59,739 nt of DNA from Burkholderiales bacterium (GCA_027484315.1 JAIXTE010000047.1:1-59739); one strand, 5' to 3'; shown: positions 13,341-23,820, numbered from the stretch's first letter. A program made the numbers and translations. Notes: generated from the sequence alone by a model not told the origin.

Positions 13341-15257
13341 ATGATTCAAATCAACAACCTCAGCATTGCACGGGGCAGCAAGCCCATTTTGACCAATTCG
13401 GAACTGACCCTTTTTCCAGGCGAAAAAGTAGGTCTGATTGGACACAACGGCGCCGGCAAGTCCAGCTTCCTCAGTGCCCTGCTGGGCGAACTGCCCATCG
13501 ACCAAGGCAGCATTGATTTGCCCAAAGTGTGGCGACTGTCCTGGATTGACCAAGAAGTGACCGCCAACCACCTCACCGTGATTGACTTCGCACTGGAAGG
13601 CGACCGGGCCTTGCACGACATTCGCCAGAAAATTCACGCTGTGGAAGAAAGCGGTGACATGGAGCAGCTGGGTCACCTGTACGAAGAACTTGAAAATCTG
13701 GATGGGTACACTGCCGAAGCACGTGTTGCCACCATTCTGCATGGTTTGGGTTTTAAAACCGAAGATTTGCAACGCAAGGTAGGCGAGTTTTCCGGCGGCT
13801 GGAAGATGCGCCTGAACCTGGCCAAGGTACTAGGTTCTCGTGCTGACCTTATTCTGCTGGACGAACCGACCAACCACCTGGACATTGAAGCAGTGGTTTG
13901 GCTTGAACAATGGATCAAACAGGTCAACAGCACGGTGATTCTGGTTTCACACGACCGCGATTTTCTCGACGAAGTGTGCACCCACACCGTACATTTGAAC
14001 AATGAAAAACTGACCAAGTACACCGGTGGATATTCTGCGTTTGAGCGCGCATTCGCCGAACGGGCAGACCAGGTCAGCCAAGCCAATAAAAAGGCTGCTG
14101 GCGAAATGGAAAAGCTGCAAAAGTTTGTGGATCGTTTCAAGGCCAAGGCGAGCAAAGCCAAGCAGGCACAAAGCCGGGTCAAGCGCTTGGAAAAAATCAA
14201 ATTGATTGAAACACTGCAGGTCGAACCGCATGTGTCCATTCCGTTCATGGAGCCCCACAAAAGCCCCGACCCCTTGGTGGTTCTAAACCGCAGCGACTGC
14301 GGCTATGCAAACGCGGCGCCCATCCTGAAAAGCATCAGCCTTGAACTTCGACCAGGCGACCGAATTGGCCTGTTGGGTGCGAACGGCAACGGCAAAACCA
14401 CTCTGGTGAAAACACTGGTTGGCGAACTGAACATGCTGGGTGGTGACCGGGTTGAAGGCAAAGGTCTTGTGTACGGGTACTTCGCGCAAGACCAAATCGA
14501 ATCGCTGGACATGAATGCCACGCCACTGCAGCACATGTCCCGGCTTGAACGGCAGATGTCGGAACAGAAGGCACGCGAATTCCTGGCCCGCTACCATTTC
14601 CGCGACGACAAGGTGCGCCAACTGGTAGGCAGTTTTTCGGGCGGAGAAAAATCACGCCTGGCGCTTGCGCTACTGGCCTACAAGCGCCCTAACCTGCTCT
14701 TGCTGGACGAACCCACCAACCACCTGGACATCGCCACACGCCAGGCCTTGGCCAGCAGTTTGCTGGAGTTTGAAGGTGCTTTGGTTATGGTTTCCCACGA
14801 CAGGCACTTGCTGGAATCCATCACGGACCGTTTCTGGCGTGTGCATCAGGGTGCAGTCACGGAATTTGATGGTGATCTGGACGATTACGCAGAACTGCTG
14901 CGTAAGGAAACCAGCGCAGAAAACCAGAAAAACAAACAGAATGGTGGCAAGGCAGCGCCCGCCAAAGTGGAGCAAGCAGCCCCACCAGTGGATCGCCAAC
15001 AGGTCAGCCAGCGCTTGAAGCAACTGAACAACCAGGTCAAAAAACTGGAAAAGCAGATCGAAGGCGACCGACCCAAGCTGGCTGGGCTTGACGCATTGCT
15101 GGCGGCCTGTGATTACGGCAACTCAGACTCTGCGAAAAAGGCTGCGGCGCAGCATGAAGAACGCAACGCAATTGCGGCTCGCCTTGAACTGGCAGAAAAC
15201 GAGTTGCTGAATGCCATGGTCGAAATCGAATCGCTGGAAGAAGCATTGGGGGTTTGA
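13341..15257 (+). CDS. ABC-F family ATPase, YheS-like
   Basis: The 638-residue soluble protein has two ABC domains and no membrane segment, the hallmark of ABC-F translation factors that act at the ribosomal E site. The first domain has Walker A GHNGAGKSS and signature FSGGWKMRL with LLDEPTNHLDIEAV. The second has GANGNGKTT, FSGGEKSRLAL and LLDEPTNHLDIAT. The linker between them is charged and helical (about 225-290), and a C-terminal coiled coil (about 555-635) follows a K/A/Q-rich stretch. Domain order and length match YheS; the target step is not known here. Confidence 0.93.
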   Translation: MIQINNLSIARGSKPILTNSELTLFPGEKVGLIGHNGAGKSSFLSALLGELPIDQGSIDLPKVWRLSWIDQEVTANHLTVIDFALEGDRALHDIRQKIHAVEESGDMEQLGHLYEELENLDGYTAEARVATILHGLGFKTEDLQRKVGEFSGGWKMRLNLAKVLGSRADLILLDEPTNHLDIEAVVWLEQWIKQVNSTVILVSHDRDFLDEVCTHTVHLNNEKLTKYTGGYSAFERAFAERADQVSQANKKAAGEMEKLQKFVDRFKAKASKAKQAQSRVKRLEKIKLIETLQVEPHVSIPFMEPHKSPDPLVVLNRSDCGYANAAPILKSISLELRPGDRIGLLGANGNGKTTLVKTLVGELNMLGGDRVEGKGLVYGYFAQDQIESLDMNATPLQHMSRLERQMSEQKAREFLARYHFRDDKVRQLVGSFSGGEKSRLALALLAYKRPNLLLLDEPTNHLDIATRQALASSLLEFEGALVMVSHDRHLLESITDRFWRVHQGAVTEFDGDLDDYAELLRKETSAENQKNKQNGGKAAPAKVEQAAPPVDRQQVSQRLKQLNNQVKKLEKQIEGDRPKLAGLDALLAACDYGNSDSAKKAAAQHEERNAIAARLELAENELLNAMVEIESLEEALGV

Positions 15258-15263
15258 AGCCAT

Positions 15264-15292
15264 CCAGTGCCAAAGTGCACTGGTGAGTTTTT
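15264..15292 (+). terminator. Rho-independent terminator after the ABC-F gene
   Basis: CCAGTGC (15264-15270) pairs with GCACTGG (15277-15283) around a 6-base loop, and a run of five T follows at 15288-15292. It ends the rightward queF-to-ABC-F block before the convergent gene at 15312. Confidence 0.65.
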
Positions 15293-15311
15293 GTCGTGAC
15301 GCCGCGTTCCT

Positions 15312-16913
15312 CTATTCCAGAATGCCCTCTTCGCTCAAGAACTCACGCCAGGCATTCGAGCTGAAGCACAAACCCGGATTGGAAACCTGCGTGTTCAAAT
15401 TAACCAGGTTTTCTTGCAGAAGGGTTCGTTTTTCTGCACCGGAAATTTCGCACATCTTCGCCCTCACGTGACTTTTCACTACATCGGGTACACACAGTGC
15501 GGGTGTGGCATCCAGATCAAAGCCGTGGTTACCGATCACCAATTTCAAGAGCTCTTTAGCCACTTCATCGGGCAAGCGCTTGTTCTTTCTGGCCTCTTGA
15601 AAGGCAAGCTCGACCAAACCCACCTGACAACGAAGCAACAGCGCATCTGCAGTTCTGTGTAAATCCAGTGACTTGTTGCGCGTCGCAACCAACCCCTGGT
15701 AGGACTCTGGCAGATTCCAGACCCGAATGTCCGCCTTGTTAACCAGTTCGAGACAAACGCTCAATGAAGTTCGGCTTTGAACCTCTGTCGTTTCCATGTT
15801 GCTCAGGGGTTTCAAGCCGTCAAATGCCTCATCCGAACGCTGATTTTCCGAACCCATCAAACTTTCCAGCACACGGTCCTGGGTGTAAGGTGCTGGCGGT
15901 TCAGATTCTTCCGGGAAGCGGGCATTCTCCACGTCTGGACGCTCTGAATAGTCCTTGAACAGGACCTGTGCAGACATTGCGGATGGCTCCACTTTCCCCG
16001 ATTGGGTTTTCGATGCCTGATGTTGTTTCAACTGAGACTTTCCGAATGCAACCGCGACCATGAGCAACATGGCCACGGAGACCAGAAAAACCCAGATGGC
16101 CGGGGATGCCAGGTCAAACCCCATCCACAGCGTGTCATGATCACTGGGCAACACGCTCACAGGCGAAGTTTGCGATGGCCGGCTTTCAATCAAGCCTTGA
16201 TCAGAAAAACCAGGATCAACGGCTGCAAGTTCCACTGGCTGGTCTTTAACCTCCTGCACCTGAAGATCTTTTTCGCTCGAATGGGCAAACAGACCTGGAT
16301 CAACTTCTGGAGCGACGTTTTGCGGCTGAATATCAGGCTGCTTTGACGCGGCTACTATGAGTGATGTACGCTTCGGCGCTACCCGTGACGCCTTCAGCAG
16401 TGACGAATTGCGAATGTCGAACCCAGGCATTTTGTCTGATTCGGATGCGTCCGTCTGAACACCAGTCAATTCGGCTCGTGCAGGATCCATGATCAGCATC
16501 CAGCTGCTTTTAAAAGCCAGCAATGGGCAGTCTGAAGTCAGTTCAAGCTCAACCAAAGCGTCCATTACCGCAGTGGTCGATCGGAACTGTATGACACCGC
16601 CCTGCCGTGTTATGGGTACAAAATCCACTTGAACCTCGTCATTGCCCTGCCCCTCAAAGGCATCTGCTCCTTGACGCCCGGTGGGCCTTGCACGCGCCTT
16701 CAGACAGGTCGATCGCAATTGGGACTCAGTGCCCGCAGGGATACCCGTCACATTGCTTTGCAAGTCCAGCTTTTTACCAATCTGCTGAAGACCTTCCGGA
16801 CTTCCAATTTCCAGCCCATGCCCCGCGTTTGCAAACAGGGAGCACAAAAGCAATCCGAGTGCTTTGACAAGCCTGTGCTTTGAATTCAATCTGTCAAACA
16901 GGGAAATGATCAT
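15312..16913 (-). CDS. FimV/HubP-like single-pass membrane protein (tentative)
   Basis: The 533-residue protein has a signal-peptide-like N-terminus (LVKALGLLLCSLFANAGHG), a periplasmic part, one membrane segment at about 271-291 (AIWVFLVSVAMLLMVAVAFG) and an acidic cytoplasmic tail. The periplasmic part resembles the FimV N-terminal region: a section ending in VELELTSDCPLLAFKSSW then LIMDPA, like the FimV ...LLLDP pattern. No LysM domain is visible, and the protein is much shorter than typical FimV. I chose ATG 16913, preceded by GCGAGAAACC; the frame is open back to 17069 but lacks a ribosome site. FimV-family proteins organise cell poles and type IV pili. The assignment is uncertain. Confidence 0.5.
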   Translation of the reverse strand: MIISLFDRLNSKHRLVKALGLLLCSLFANAGHGLEIGSPEGLQQIGKKLDLQSNVTGIPAGTESQLRSTCLKARARPTGRQGADAFEGQGNDEVQVDFVPITRQGGVIQFRSTTAVMDALVELELTSDCPLLAFKSSWMLIMDPARAELTGVQTDASESDKMPGFDIRNSSLLKASRVAPKRTSLIVAASKQPDIQPQNVAPEVDPGLFAHSSEKDLQVQEVKDQPVELAAVDPGFSDQGLIESRPSQTSPVSVLPSDHDTLWMGFDLASPAIWVFLVSVAMLLMVAVAFGKSQLKQHQASKTQSGKVEPSAMSAQVLFKDYSERPDVENARFPEESEPPAPYTQDRVLESLMGSENQRSDEAFDGLKPLSNMETTEVQSRTSLSVCLELVNKADIRVWNLPESYQGLVATRNKSLDLHRTADALLLRCQVGLVELAFQEARKNKRLPDEVAKELLKLVIGNHGFDLDATPALCVPDVVKSHVRAKMCEISGAEKRTLLQENLVNLNTQVSNPGLCFSSNAWREFLSEEGILE

Positions 16914-17091
16914 GGTTTCTCGCAATCCAAACGTTCCGGCAAGCTCAAGAATACTCAAGGTCACACAAGCTGAGGTATCCTTGAAATGACCTAACACGAA
17001 CGTGGTAGAAAGGTGCAACACTCTTGATAAATATGAATGCCACTGTTTCAGGTCACACAGGACGTTCATCGCAAAACTAGAAGAAGTGTTC

Positions 17092-17120
17092 TTATCAACG
17101 CGATGCCAGTTCAGTAAACT
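17092..17120 (+). promoter_or_regulatory. Candidate promoter for the acyl-CoA synthetase
   Basis: TTATCA (17092-17097), a 17-base spacer and TAAACT (17115-17120) form a weak sigma-70-like pair 42 bases before the ATG at 17162. Confidence 0.3.
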
Positions 17121-17161
17121 ACGGGCAATTCAATAAAAACAGAGACTCGGGAGACCTACTT

Positions 17162-18841
17162 ATGGCGAACATCGCCACTTTTTTGTTTCAGCATGAGGAC
17201 ACCCCCAATCGTGTCCTTTACCGACAATTCATCGACAACGAGTGGGTAGACTTTAAAGCCCGCGAAATGCTGGACCTTGCACGCAGCTGGCAGGCCTACT
17301 TCCGATCAATCGGCCTTCAGCCCGGGGACAGAGTCGCCATTTGCCTGAAAAACAGCGTGCACTGGGTCGCCTTTGACCAAGCTGCAGTGGCCATGGGTTT
17401 GGTGTCCGTTCCCTTGTACGTGGACGATAACGCCAGCAACATTGCCTACTGTATTCAAAATTCCCAATCCAGGGTAGTGCTGGCCGAGAACGACCGGATT
17501 GCCCGCAACCTGTTGAAAGAAGGGCTCGCCGATACACGCGTGCTATCCCTGAAATCTGATATCGACAAAAGCGCAGATGGCGTTGACAATGCCCTTCAGG
17601 CACTCAAGGCCGTGGACAAGAAGCTCGAGTCATTCGAGTTGATAGACCTTGAAGAAAACACGCTGGCGACAATTTGTTACACCTCGGGAACTTCCGGACG
17701 CCCCAAAGGGGTCATGTTGTCTCACCGGAACGTGATATCAAACGTGGACAGTTGCTTTCAGCTCGACATTGCCAAACCCGAAGACACCTTTTTGTCATTT
17801 CTGCCCATGTCGCACATGTTTGAGCGCACTGGGGGCTATTACCTGCCGCTGCGTGTGGGCGCGAAAGTCATTTACGCACGCGGCATCAACCAGTTGCCTG
17901 AAGACCTGGCTCAACAGGCACCAACGGTCTTGTTTGCGGTGCCGCGAATTTTCGAGAAGTTTTACGGGCGCATTCAAAGTTCGGTCAAGGATTCCCGGTT
18001 CAAGCGCAAGGCATTTGAAAAGCTCGTTGATGTGGGCTGGCGCATGGAGCAAGGCAAGGGTGGCATCGTGGACCACTTTCAGCTTCCACTGTTGCGTGCA
18101 AAAGTGGCACAGCCCATTCTGGAGCGACTAGGGGGCAAATTGCGACTGGCCGTAGTGGGCGGTGCCGCACTAGACAGCACAATTGCCAAATCCTTTATCG
18201 CCATGGGACTACCCATTCTTCACGGTTACGGCATGACAGAAGCCTGTCCGGTCATTTCAGTCAATCGTCCCGAAGGCAATGTGCCTGAATCAGTTGGGGC
18301 ACCGCTTCCAAATGTTGAGGTGAAATTGGGTGACAACGACGAGTTGCTGGCCCGGGGGCCAAACATCATGCTGGGTTACTGGCAGAACGAAGAGGCCACG
18401 AAAACAGCCATTGATGAAGATGGCTGGCTTCATACTGGCGATGTTGCGGAAATCAAGGACAAACGGATCTACATTCGGGGGCGGATCAAGGACATCATGG
18501 TGCTTTCCAATGGCGAAAAATTTTCGCCTCAGGATGCAGAAATGGCGATTGTGGGTGACGAAGTATTCGAACAAATCGTACTGATCGGGGAAGGCAAACC
18601 CTTCATCGGCATGATTGCAGTGACCGCCAATTCCAATGAAAAAGAATTGATCAAACGCGCCAACGAACGATTGCAACACCTGCCGCGCTACATCCGGGTG
18701 CGCAGAATCATCACCACGCAAGACCCCTGGACTGTGGACAATGGATTGTTGACGCCGACATTGAAAGTGAAACGGGTCAAAGTGCTTGAAGCATTCAAGG
18801 ACAGAATCACCGATCTTTACGCAGAAGGCATGGGTGATTAA
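17162..18841 (+). CDS. AMP-binding long-chain acyl-CoA synthetase
   Basis: This 559-residue adenylate-forming enzyme activates fatty acids to acyl-CoA. Visible motifs are the AMP/ATP loop TICYTSGTSGRPKGVMLSHRN, FLPMSHMFERTGG, GYGMTEACPVIS, RGPNIMLGYW, DGWLHTGDVAEI and RGRIKDIMVLSNGEKFSPQDAE, with the catalytic lysine region near VDNGLLTPTLKVKR. The pattern matches the long-chain (FACL/FadD15-like) group more than acetyl-CoA synthetases. A GGGAGAC site lies before the ATG. The gene stands alone, with its own terminator behind. Confidence 0.93.
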   Translation: MANIATFLFQHEDTPNRVLYRQFIDNEWVDFKAREMLDLARSWQAYFRSIGLQPGDRVAICLKNSVHWVAFDQAAVAMGLVSVPLYVDDNASNIAYCIQNSQSRVVLAENDRIARNLLKEGLADTRVLSLKSDIDKSADGVDNALQALKAVDKKLESFELIDLEENTLATICYTSGTSGRPKGVMLSHRNVISNVDSCFQLDIAKPEDTFLSFLPMSHMFERTGGYYLPLRVGAKVIYARGINQLPEDLAQQAPTVLFAVPRIFEKFYGRIQSSVKDSRFKRKAFEKLVDVGWRMEQGKGGIVDHFQLPLLRAKVAQPILERLGGKLRLAVVGGAALDSTIAKSFIAMGLPILHGYGMTEACPVISVNRPEGNVPESVGAPLPNVEVKLGDNDELLARGPNIMLGYWQNEEATKTAIDEDGWLHTGDVAEIKDKRIYIRGRIKDIMVLSNGEKFSPQDAEMAIVGDEVFEQIVLIGEGKPFIGMIAVTANSNEKELIKRANERLQHLPRYIRVRRIITTQDPWTVDNGLLTPTLKVKRVKVLEAFKDRITDLYAEGMGD

Positions 18842-18857
18842 AAAACCCGTGTAAAAC

Positions 18858-18890
18858 AAAAAAGCCCATTTTCAAGATGGGCTTTTTTTA
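18858..18890. terminator. Bidirectional Rho-independent terminator
   Basis: AGCCCAT (18863-18869) pairs with ATGGGCT (18877-18883), with A-run before and T-run after, so it can stop both the rightward acyl-CoA synthetase and the leftward NYN-domain gene. Confidence 0.85.
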
Positions 18891-18894
18891 TTCC

Positions 18895-19617
18895 TCAGGC
18901 TGAAACATCCTCGTGCTCATAATTGTCTGAGCCGATACGGGAAAGAAATTCCGCCGCACGATCGACTGGCGGGCATGTTGAACGCAAACCATCGATGTAC
19001 GAAAACAGATCTTCAGAGATGTTTTGCCACATTGGATCCAGCACCACATCCACACCCTCGTGACGCAAAAGCTCGGCTGCACTTGAAAAAGCACCATCTC
19101 CAGTCAATAAGACAACCTGCTGAACCTGGCGCTTGTAGGCCAAGGAGGCCAGGTCGACCCCCATACGAAGCTCAATGCCCTTGGGATAGGAGTCTGGCGT
19201 GAAATCCTCATCAGCCAACTCGTCCACCGTGATCCGCTTGCCCAGCAAGTCAGCCAGGGCATCCTCATTCAGTTTCCAGTGATCGGCCTCCCTGGCCTCG
19301 CCCAGTTTCACGGCAAGCTTTCTTTTTCGCTGCAATTGCTTTTGAAAAGCAACCCTGAATTGGCCTTCCTTGGACTTGGACAGGTCAATTTGTTGTTTAG
19401 AGATGGGCAGAGTGACTCGCTGAGTGAAGACAGGCGTGTCATAAAAGAAGATACGGAACAGGTGGCGCTTGGGTTGATTTCGCTCGAAAAGATGAGCAGC
19501 AGACAAGCGCCAGACCAGATCTGCCATCACTTTGGCATCGTAATGAACTGAACTGGGGAATATTTGACGGATTCTTCTAATAAAAAACGGTCCATCTACA
19601 AGGATCGCTGTAAGCAT
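18895..19617 (-). CDS. NYN-domain (PIN-like) ribonuclease-family protein
   Basis: The 240-residue protein has the NYN/LabA-like PIN fold. The first acidic position is in TAILVDGPFF near the start; others are in RMGVDLASLAY and VVLLTGDGAFSSAAELLRHEGVDVV, the typical NYN pattern with metal-binding aspartates. These look intact, so nuclease activity is plausible, but the substrate is unknown. I chose ATG 19617 because AAGGGC precedes it at good distance and the NYN core starts there; the upstream extension to 19689 is AT-rich and unlike the family. The gene is divergent from the GIY-YIG-like gene. Confidence 0.8.
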   Translation of the reverse strand: MLTAILVDGPFFIRRIRQIFPSSVHYDAKVMADLVWRLSAAHLFERNQPKRHLFRIFFYDTPVFTQRVTLPISKQQIDLSKSKEGQFRVAFQKQLQRKRKLAVKLGEAREADHWKLNEDALADLLGKRITVDELADEDFTPDSYPKGIELRMGVDLASLAYKRQVQQVVLLTGDGAFSSAAELLRHEGVDVVLDPMWQNISEDLFSYIDGLRSTCPPVDRAAEFLSRIGSDNYEHEDVSA

Positions 19618-19690
19618 ATAAGCCCTTGATAAATATATAAAAAAATTAAAACAGGAAAATAAGCGATGAACGGATAAAAACCTCTCCACA

Positions 19691-19717
19691 AATATACTAA
19701 CACCGAATAAGCGTCAA
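19691..19717 (-). promoter_or_regulatory. Candidate promoter for the NYN gene
   Basis: On the minus strand TTGACG (19717-19712) and TATATT (19696-19691) lie 15 bases apart. The hexamers are good, the spacing is short, and the stretch around is AT-rich. Confidence 0.3.
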
Positions 19718-19775
19718 AAATAGCGATGCCCCCACCCATTAAGAGGGAGAATTAATCACACCCCCTACGCAATGA

Positions 19776-19792
19776 ACATACAATCTGTATGT
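19776..19792. promoter_or_regulatory. Perfect inverted repeat in the NYN/GIY-YIG divergent region
   Basis: ACATACA and TGTATGT are separated by ATC, giving a 7-bp palindrome about 60 bases before the GIY-YIG-like start. It has the size of an operator for a dimeric regulator. It does not match the LexA box (no ACAG at the right distance). Confidence 0.4.
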
Positions 19793-19851
19793 ATTTTACT
19801 TACATTGACTTATCAATCTTTAACCCGATTGGCGTGGAGGAAGAATTGAGC

Positions 19852-20232
19852 ATGAACAAGGACAGCGGGTTGCAAAACCCCAAACAAGAGAAGTACTGGC
19901 TTTACATTTTGTCCAATAGCAAGCCGAATGGCCCACTTTACCTGGGCGATGCGCTTTGCCTTTACACACGGATGAATGAGCACCATGCGGGCGTTCGAAG
20001 GGATTATGCCCACTATCACCGCCTTGACCGCTTGGTTTACTTCGAGGTCTGGAATGATTACGACAAGTTTGTGGCTCGCCTTCGCCGGGTTCGCAACTGG
20101 CCAAGAGACATGCGCCTCTTGTTGATCGAGTCATTGAATCCCGAATGGGTCGACTTGTTGCCCCAATTTGTGGCTGAGCACACGGGGAAAAGCAATGATC
20201 GAGATCTAAAACAGCAAGAAAAAGCTGCATGA
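19852..20232 (+). CDS. GIY-YIG-fold protein, probably without nuclease activity
   Basis: The 126-residue protein matches the small YhbQ/COG2827 GIY-YIG group: YWLYILSNSKPNGPLYLGDA at the start, the arginine in LYTRMNEHHAG, LVYFEVWNDY, and LIESLNPEWVDL near the end. Most members have ARExQLKxW in the middle, with a glutamate that binds metal; here the stretch reads ARLRRVRNW, so the glutamate is leucine. By analogy with UvrC and I-TevI this should remove catalysis. I chose ATG 19852 with GGAGG eleven bases upstream. It lies divergent from an NYN-domain gene. Confidence 0.75.
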   Translation: MNKDSGLQNPKQEKYWLYILSNSKPNGPLYLGDALCLYTRMNEHHAGVRRDYAHYHRLDRLVYFEVWNDYDKFVARLRRVRNWPRDMRLLLIESLNPEWVDLLPQFVAEHTGKSNDRDLKQQEKAA

Positions 20233-20258
20233 CAATCACCCGAATAGGGTGGTGTCAT
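20229..20258 (+). terminator. Hairpin at the end of the GIY-YIG-like gene
   Basis: ATGACA and CACCC on the left pair with GGGTG and TGTCAT on the right around a small internal loop and a GAATA loop. The stop codon lies in the 5' arm. No T-run follows, so termination is uncertain. Confidence 0.35.
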
Positions 20259-20421
20259 CGAAATTGAACTTCAAGCGTTGAAGACTGTGAAACTTTGTTG
20301 CAGATTTGCACACTTAGATCACAAGGCTGAGAGTTAATTTTCTCATGTCTTGGCGATGAATCTAAAAGGTCGAGTTTGCAGTATTACTGTGACATTGCAG
20401 GTGTTTTAACAGGAGTTCAAC

Positions 20422-20991
20422 ATGAGTTCAATTGCAGAGCGTTTGACAAGGTCTTATTGCCTGTTTCACTGGCTGCAGGTGAAACCCATCCCGGATCAGA
20501 TTCGATCCAGTGTGGCCTACAGCGCGCTTGAACAAGAATTGCTTTCCTTGAAAGTGAAACCAGAGGATCTGGCTGCAGTCGGATCAGATGTAACCGACAG
20601 CTTCGAAGAATCGCGCTTGGCATTCATGGTTCGTTACAGCGGCTTGACATGGTCAACCTGCTCGATTTTCTGTGATGCGATTGAAAACAACTCCTGGTTG
20701 CAGAACGGTACCCCATTGCTGGTGCAGTTTACTGGTTCTGATACCAACGGGCATCCCGGTTTACCTAAAGCTGCATTGGGAGACTTCATGTTTTTGAAGC
20801 CTAGCAATGTCTGGATAGACAACAACCGGGTACTGTCATTCACGGTTCGCTGGAACAAACATGAAACACGCCGCATGGAGCGTTTTATTCGGTTGGCTTC
20901 CGCGCGTCACGGCCTTGAGGCCACAGTCAGCAATATTGCGCAAAGCGAGAAATTCATTGCCGCCATCAAGGCGACGGTTGGCGCCCAGTAA
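20422..20991 (+). CDS. Hypothetical protein, 189 residues
   Basis: I do not recognise a family. An AGGAG site lies 8 bases before ATG 20422 and a strong terminator follows, so the gene is very probably real. The protein is soluble, mixed in charge, without signal peptide or membrane segment. It contains a run with several aromatic residues (SGLTWSTCSIFCDAI), a central SDTNGHPGLPKAALGDFMFLKP loop, and a C-terminal helix rich in A, K and R. It is a single-gene unit after 189 bases of non-coding sequence in which I see no clear promoter. Confidence 0.7.
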   Translation: MSSIAERLTRSYCLFHWLQVKPIPDQIRSSVAYSALEQELLSLKVKPEDLAAVGSDVTDSFEESRLAFMVRYSGLTWSTCSIFCDAIENNSWLQNGTPLLVQFTGSDTNGHPGLPKAALGDFMFLKPSNVWIDNNRVLSFTVRWNKHETRRMERFIRLASARHGLEATVSNIAQSEKFIAAIKATVGAQ

Positions 20992-21010
20992 TTTCTGTGT
21001 GTTCTCTTGA

Positions 21011-21048
21011 ATTGAAAAAGCACCTTGCATTCAAGGTGCTTTTTCAAT
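21011..21048. terminator. Strong bidirectional terminator, 17-bp perfect stem
   Basis: A perfect inverted repeat with core AAAAAGCACCTTG and its complement closes a CATT loop. Flanking A and T runs make it work in both directions, for the rightward unknown gene and for leftward serS. Confidence 0.9.
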
Positions 21049-21066
21049 GGTTACAGCGGAATCCAA

Positions 21067-22443
<1,377 letters not shown>

Positions 22444-23820
22444 TTACTTTTTTTGACGCCCCTGGGCATTGCGTTGGGCAAGCCAGTTCATTTTCTCGGC
22501 AATTTTGCCTTCAAGCCCACGGTCGGTGGGCTGATAAAACCTGGGAGGAGAATCATCGCTAATACCCTCGGGCCAATAACTTTCACCGGCAGCATGCCCG
22601 GCTTCTTCATCATGTGCGTAGCGGTAACCGGAACCATGCCCCAATTCCTTCATCAACTTGGTGGGAGCATTTCGCAGGTGCATCGGTACGGGCAGTGAAC
22701 TGCTTTGCTTCACATGGGCCATGGCCTGTTTGTAGGCGTTGTAACCGGCATTGCTTTTTGCAGCAATCGCGAGATAGAGAACACATTGTGCCAAGGCCAG
22801 TTCGCCTTCCGGGCTGCCCAGGCGTTCATACGTTTGAGCCGCTTCATTGGCGATGGTGAAAGCTCTAGGGTCTGCCAAGCCGATGTCTTCCCAAGCCATG
22901 CGTACAATTCTGCGCGCCATGTAGCGCGGGTCGGCCCCACCATCCAGCATTCTGCAAAACCAGTACAGCGCGGCGTCGGGATCGGATCCGCGTACCGATT
23001 TGTGCAATGCTGAAATTTGATCGTAAAACGCATCCCCGCCCTTGTCGAAACGGCGAATTTGCGAAGGGGCGATTTGCTTTAAAGCAGGCAAATCCAGCGT
23101 GGTTTTTCCCTGTGCGAGTGTCTGCAACAGGGTAATTTCCACCAAATTCAAAAACCGGCGCGCATCACCGTCTGCATAGGTACACAGCGCATCAAAGGCA
23201 TCTGGTTCTACGGTGATTTCGGTGTTCAGCTCCTGCTGTGCGCGGGTGAGCAAACGCGAGAAGTCGTCGGAATTCAGACTGTCGAGTACGTACACCTGCG
23301 AACGTGACAACAGCGCAGAATTGACCTCAAACGACGGGTTCTCGGTGGTAGCACCAATAAAAGTCACCAGACCTGATTCGACAAAAGGCAACAGGGAATC
23401 CTGTTGAGACTTGTTAAAGCGATGAATTTCGTCAATAAACAGGATGGTGGACTTGCCTGTTCGCGCATGGTCTCCAGCCTGCTCGATTGCCGCGCGAATC
23501 TCTTTCACCCCTGAAAGCACCGCTGACAAGGCAATGAACTGCGCCTTCGCAGCACCGGCCAACAGCCTGGCCAAGGTGGTTTTACCCACGCCGGGTGGAC
23601 CCCATAGAATCAGGGAATGGACATGCTGTTGCTCAAAAAGCAAAGTGAGCGGCTTGCCAAGACCAAGCAGGTGTGTTTGACCAACAACCTCGCCAAGTAC
23701 TGCTGGCCGGATGCGTTCTGCCAGGGGCACAGAACCTGGGGCGGCACTCTGAACCCCTGCCGCGTTTTTGGACGACGAATCAGTGGCTGAAGGATCGTCA
23801 CCAAACAGGTCTGGGGTCAT
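22444..23820 (-). CDS. rarA: Replication-associated recombination protein A (AAA+ ATPase)
   Basis: RarA (MgsA) is a tetrameric clamp-loader-like ATPase acting at stalled forks. The 458-residue protein has Walker A GPPGVGKTTLARLLAG, the DEIHRFNKSQQD Walker B, sensor 1 IGATTENPSFEVN and the C-terminal MgsA domain with SVRGSDPDAALYWFCRMLDGGADP and MARRIVRMAWEDIGLADP. The start overlaps the lolA stop by 4 bases. Confidence 0.96.
   Translation of the reverse strand: MTPDLFGDDPSATDSSSKNAAGVQSAAPGSVPLAERIRPAVLGEVVGQTHLLGLGKPLTLLFEQQHVHSLILWGPPGVGKTTLARLLAGAAKAQFIALSAVLSGVKEIRAAIEQAGDHARTGKSTILFIDEIHRFNKSQQDSLLPFVESGLVTFIGATTENPSFEVNSALLSRSQVYVLDSLNSDDFSRLLTRAQQELNTEITVEPDAFDALCTYADGDARRFLNLVEITLLQTLAQGKTTLDLPALKQIAPSQIRRFDKGGDAFYDQISALHKSVRGSDPDAALYWFCRMLDGGADPRYMARRIVRMAWEDIGLADPRAFTIANEAAQTYERLGSPEGELALAQCVLYLAIAAKSNAGYNAYKQAMAHVKQSSSLPVPMHLRNAPTKLMKELGHGSGYRYAHDEEAGHAAGESYWPEGISDDSPPRFYQPTDRGLEGKIAEKMNWLAQRNAQGRQKK

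Noticed and set aside
19776-19800. Second LexA box (CTGTATGTATTTTACT region)
   Set aside because: The right half lacks ACAG at the required distance. The perfect ACATACA palindrome explains the sequence better.
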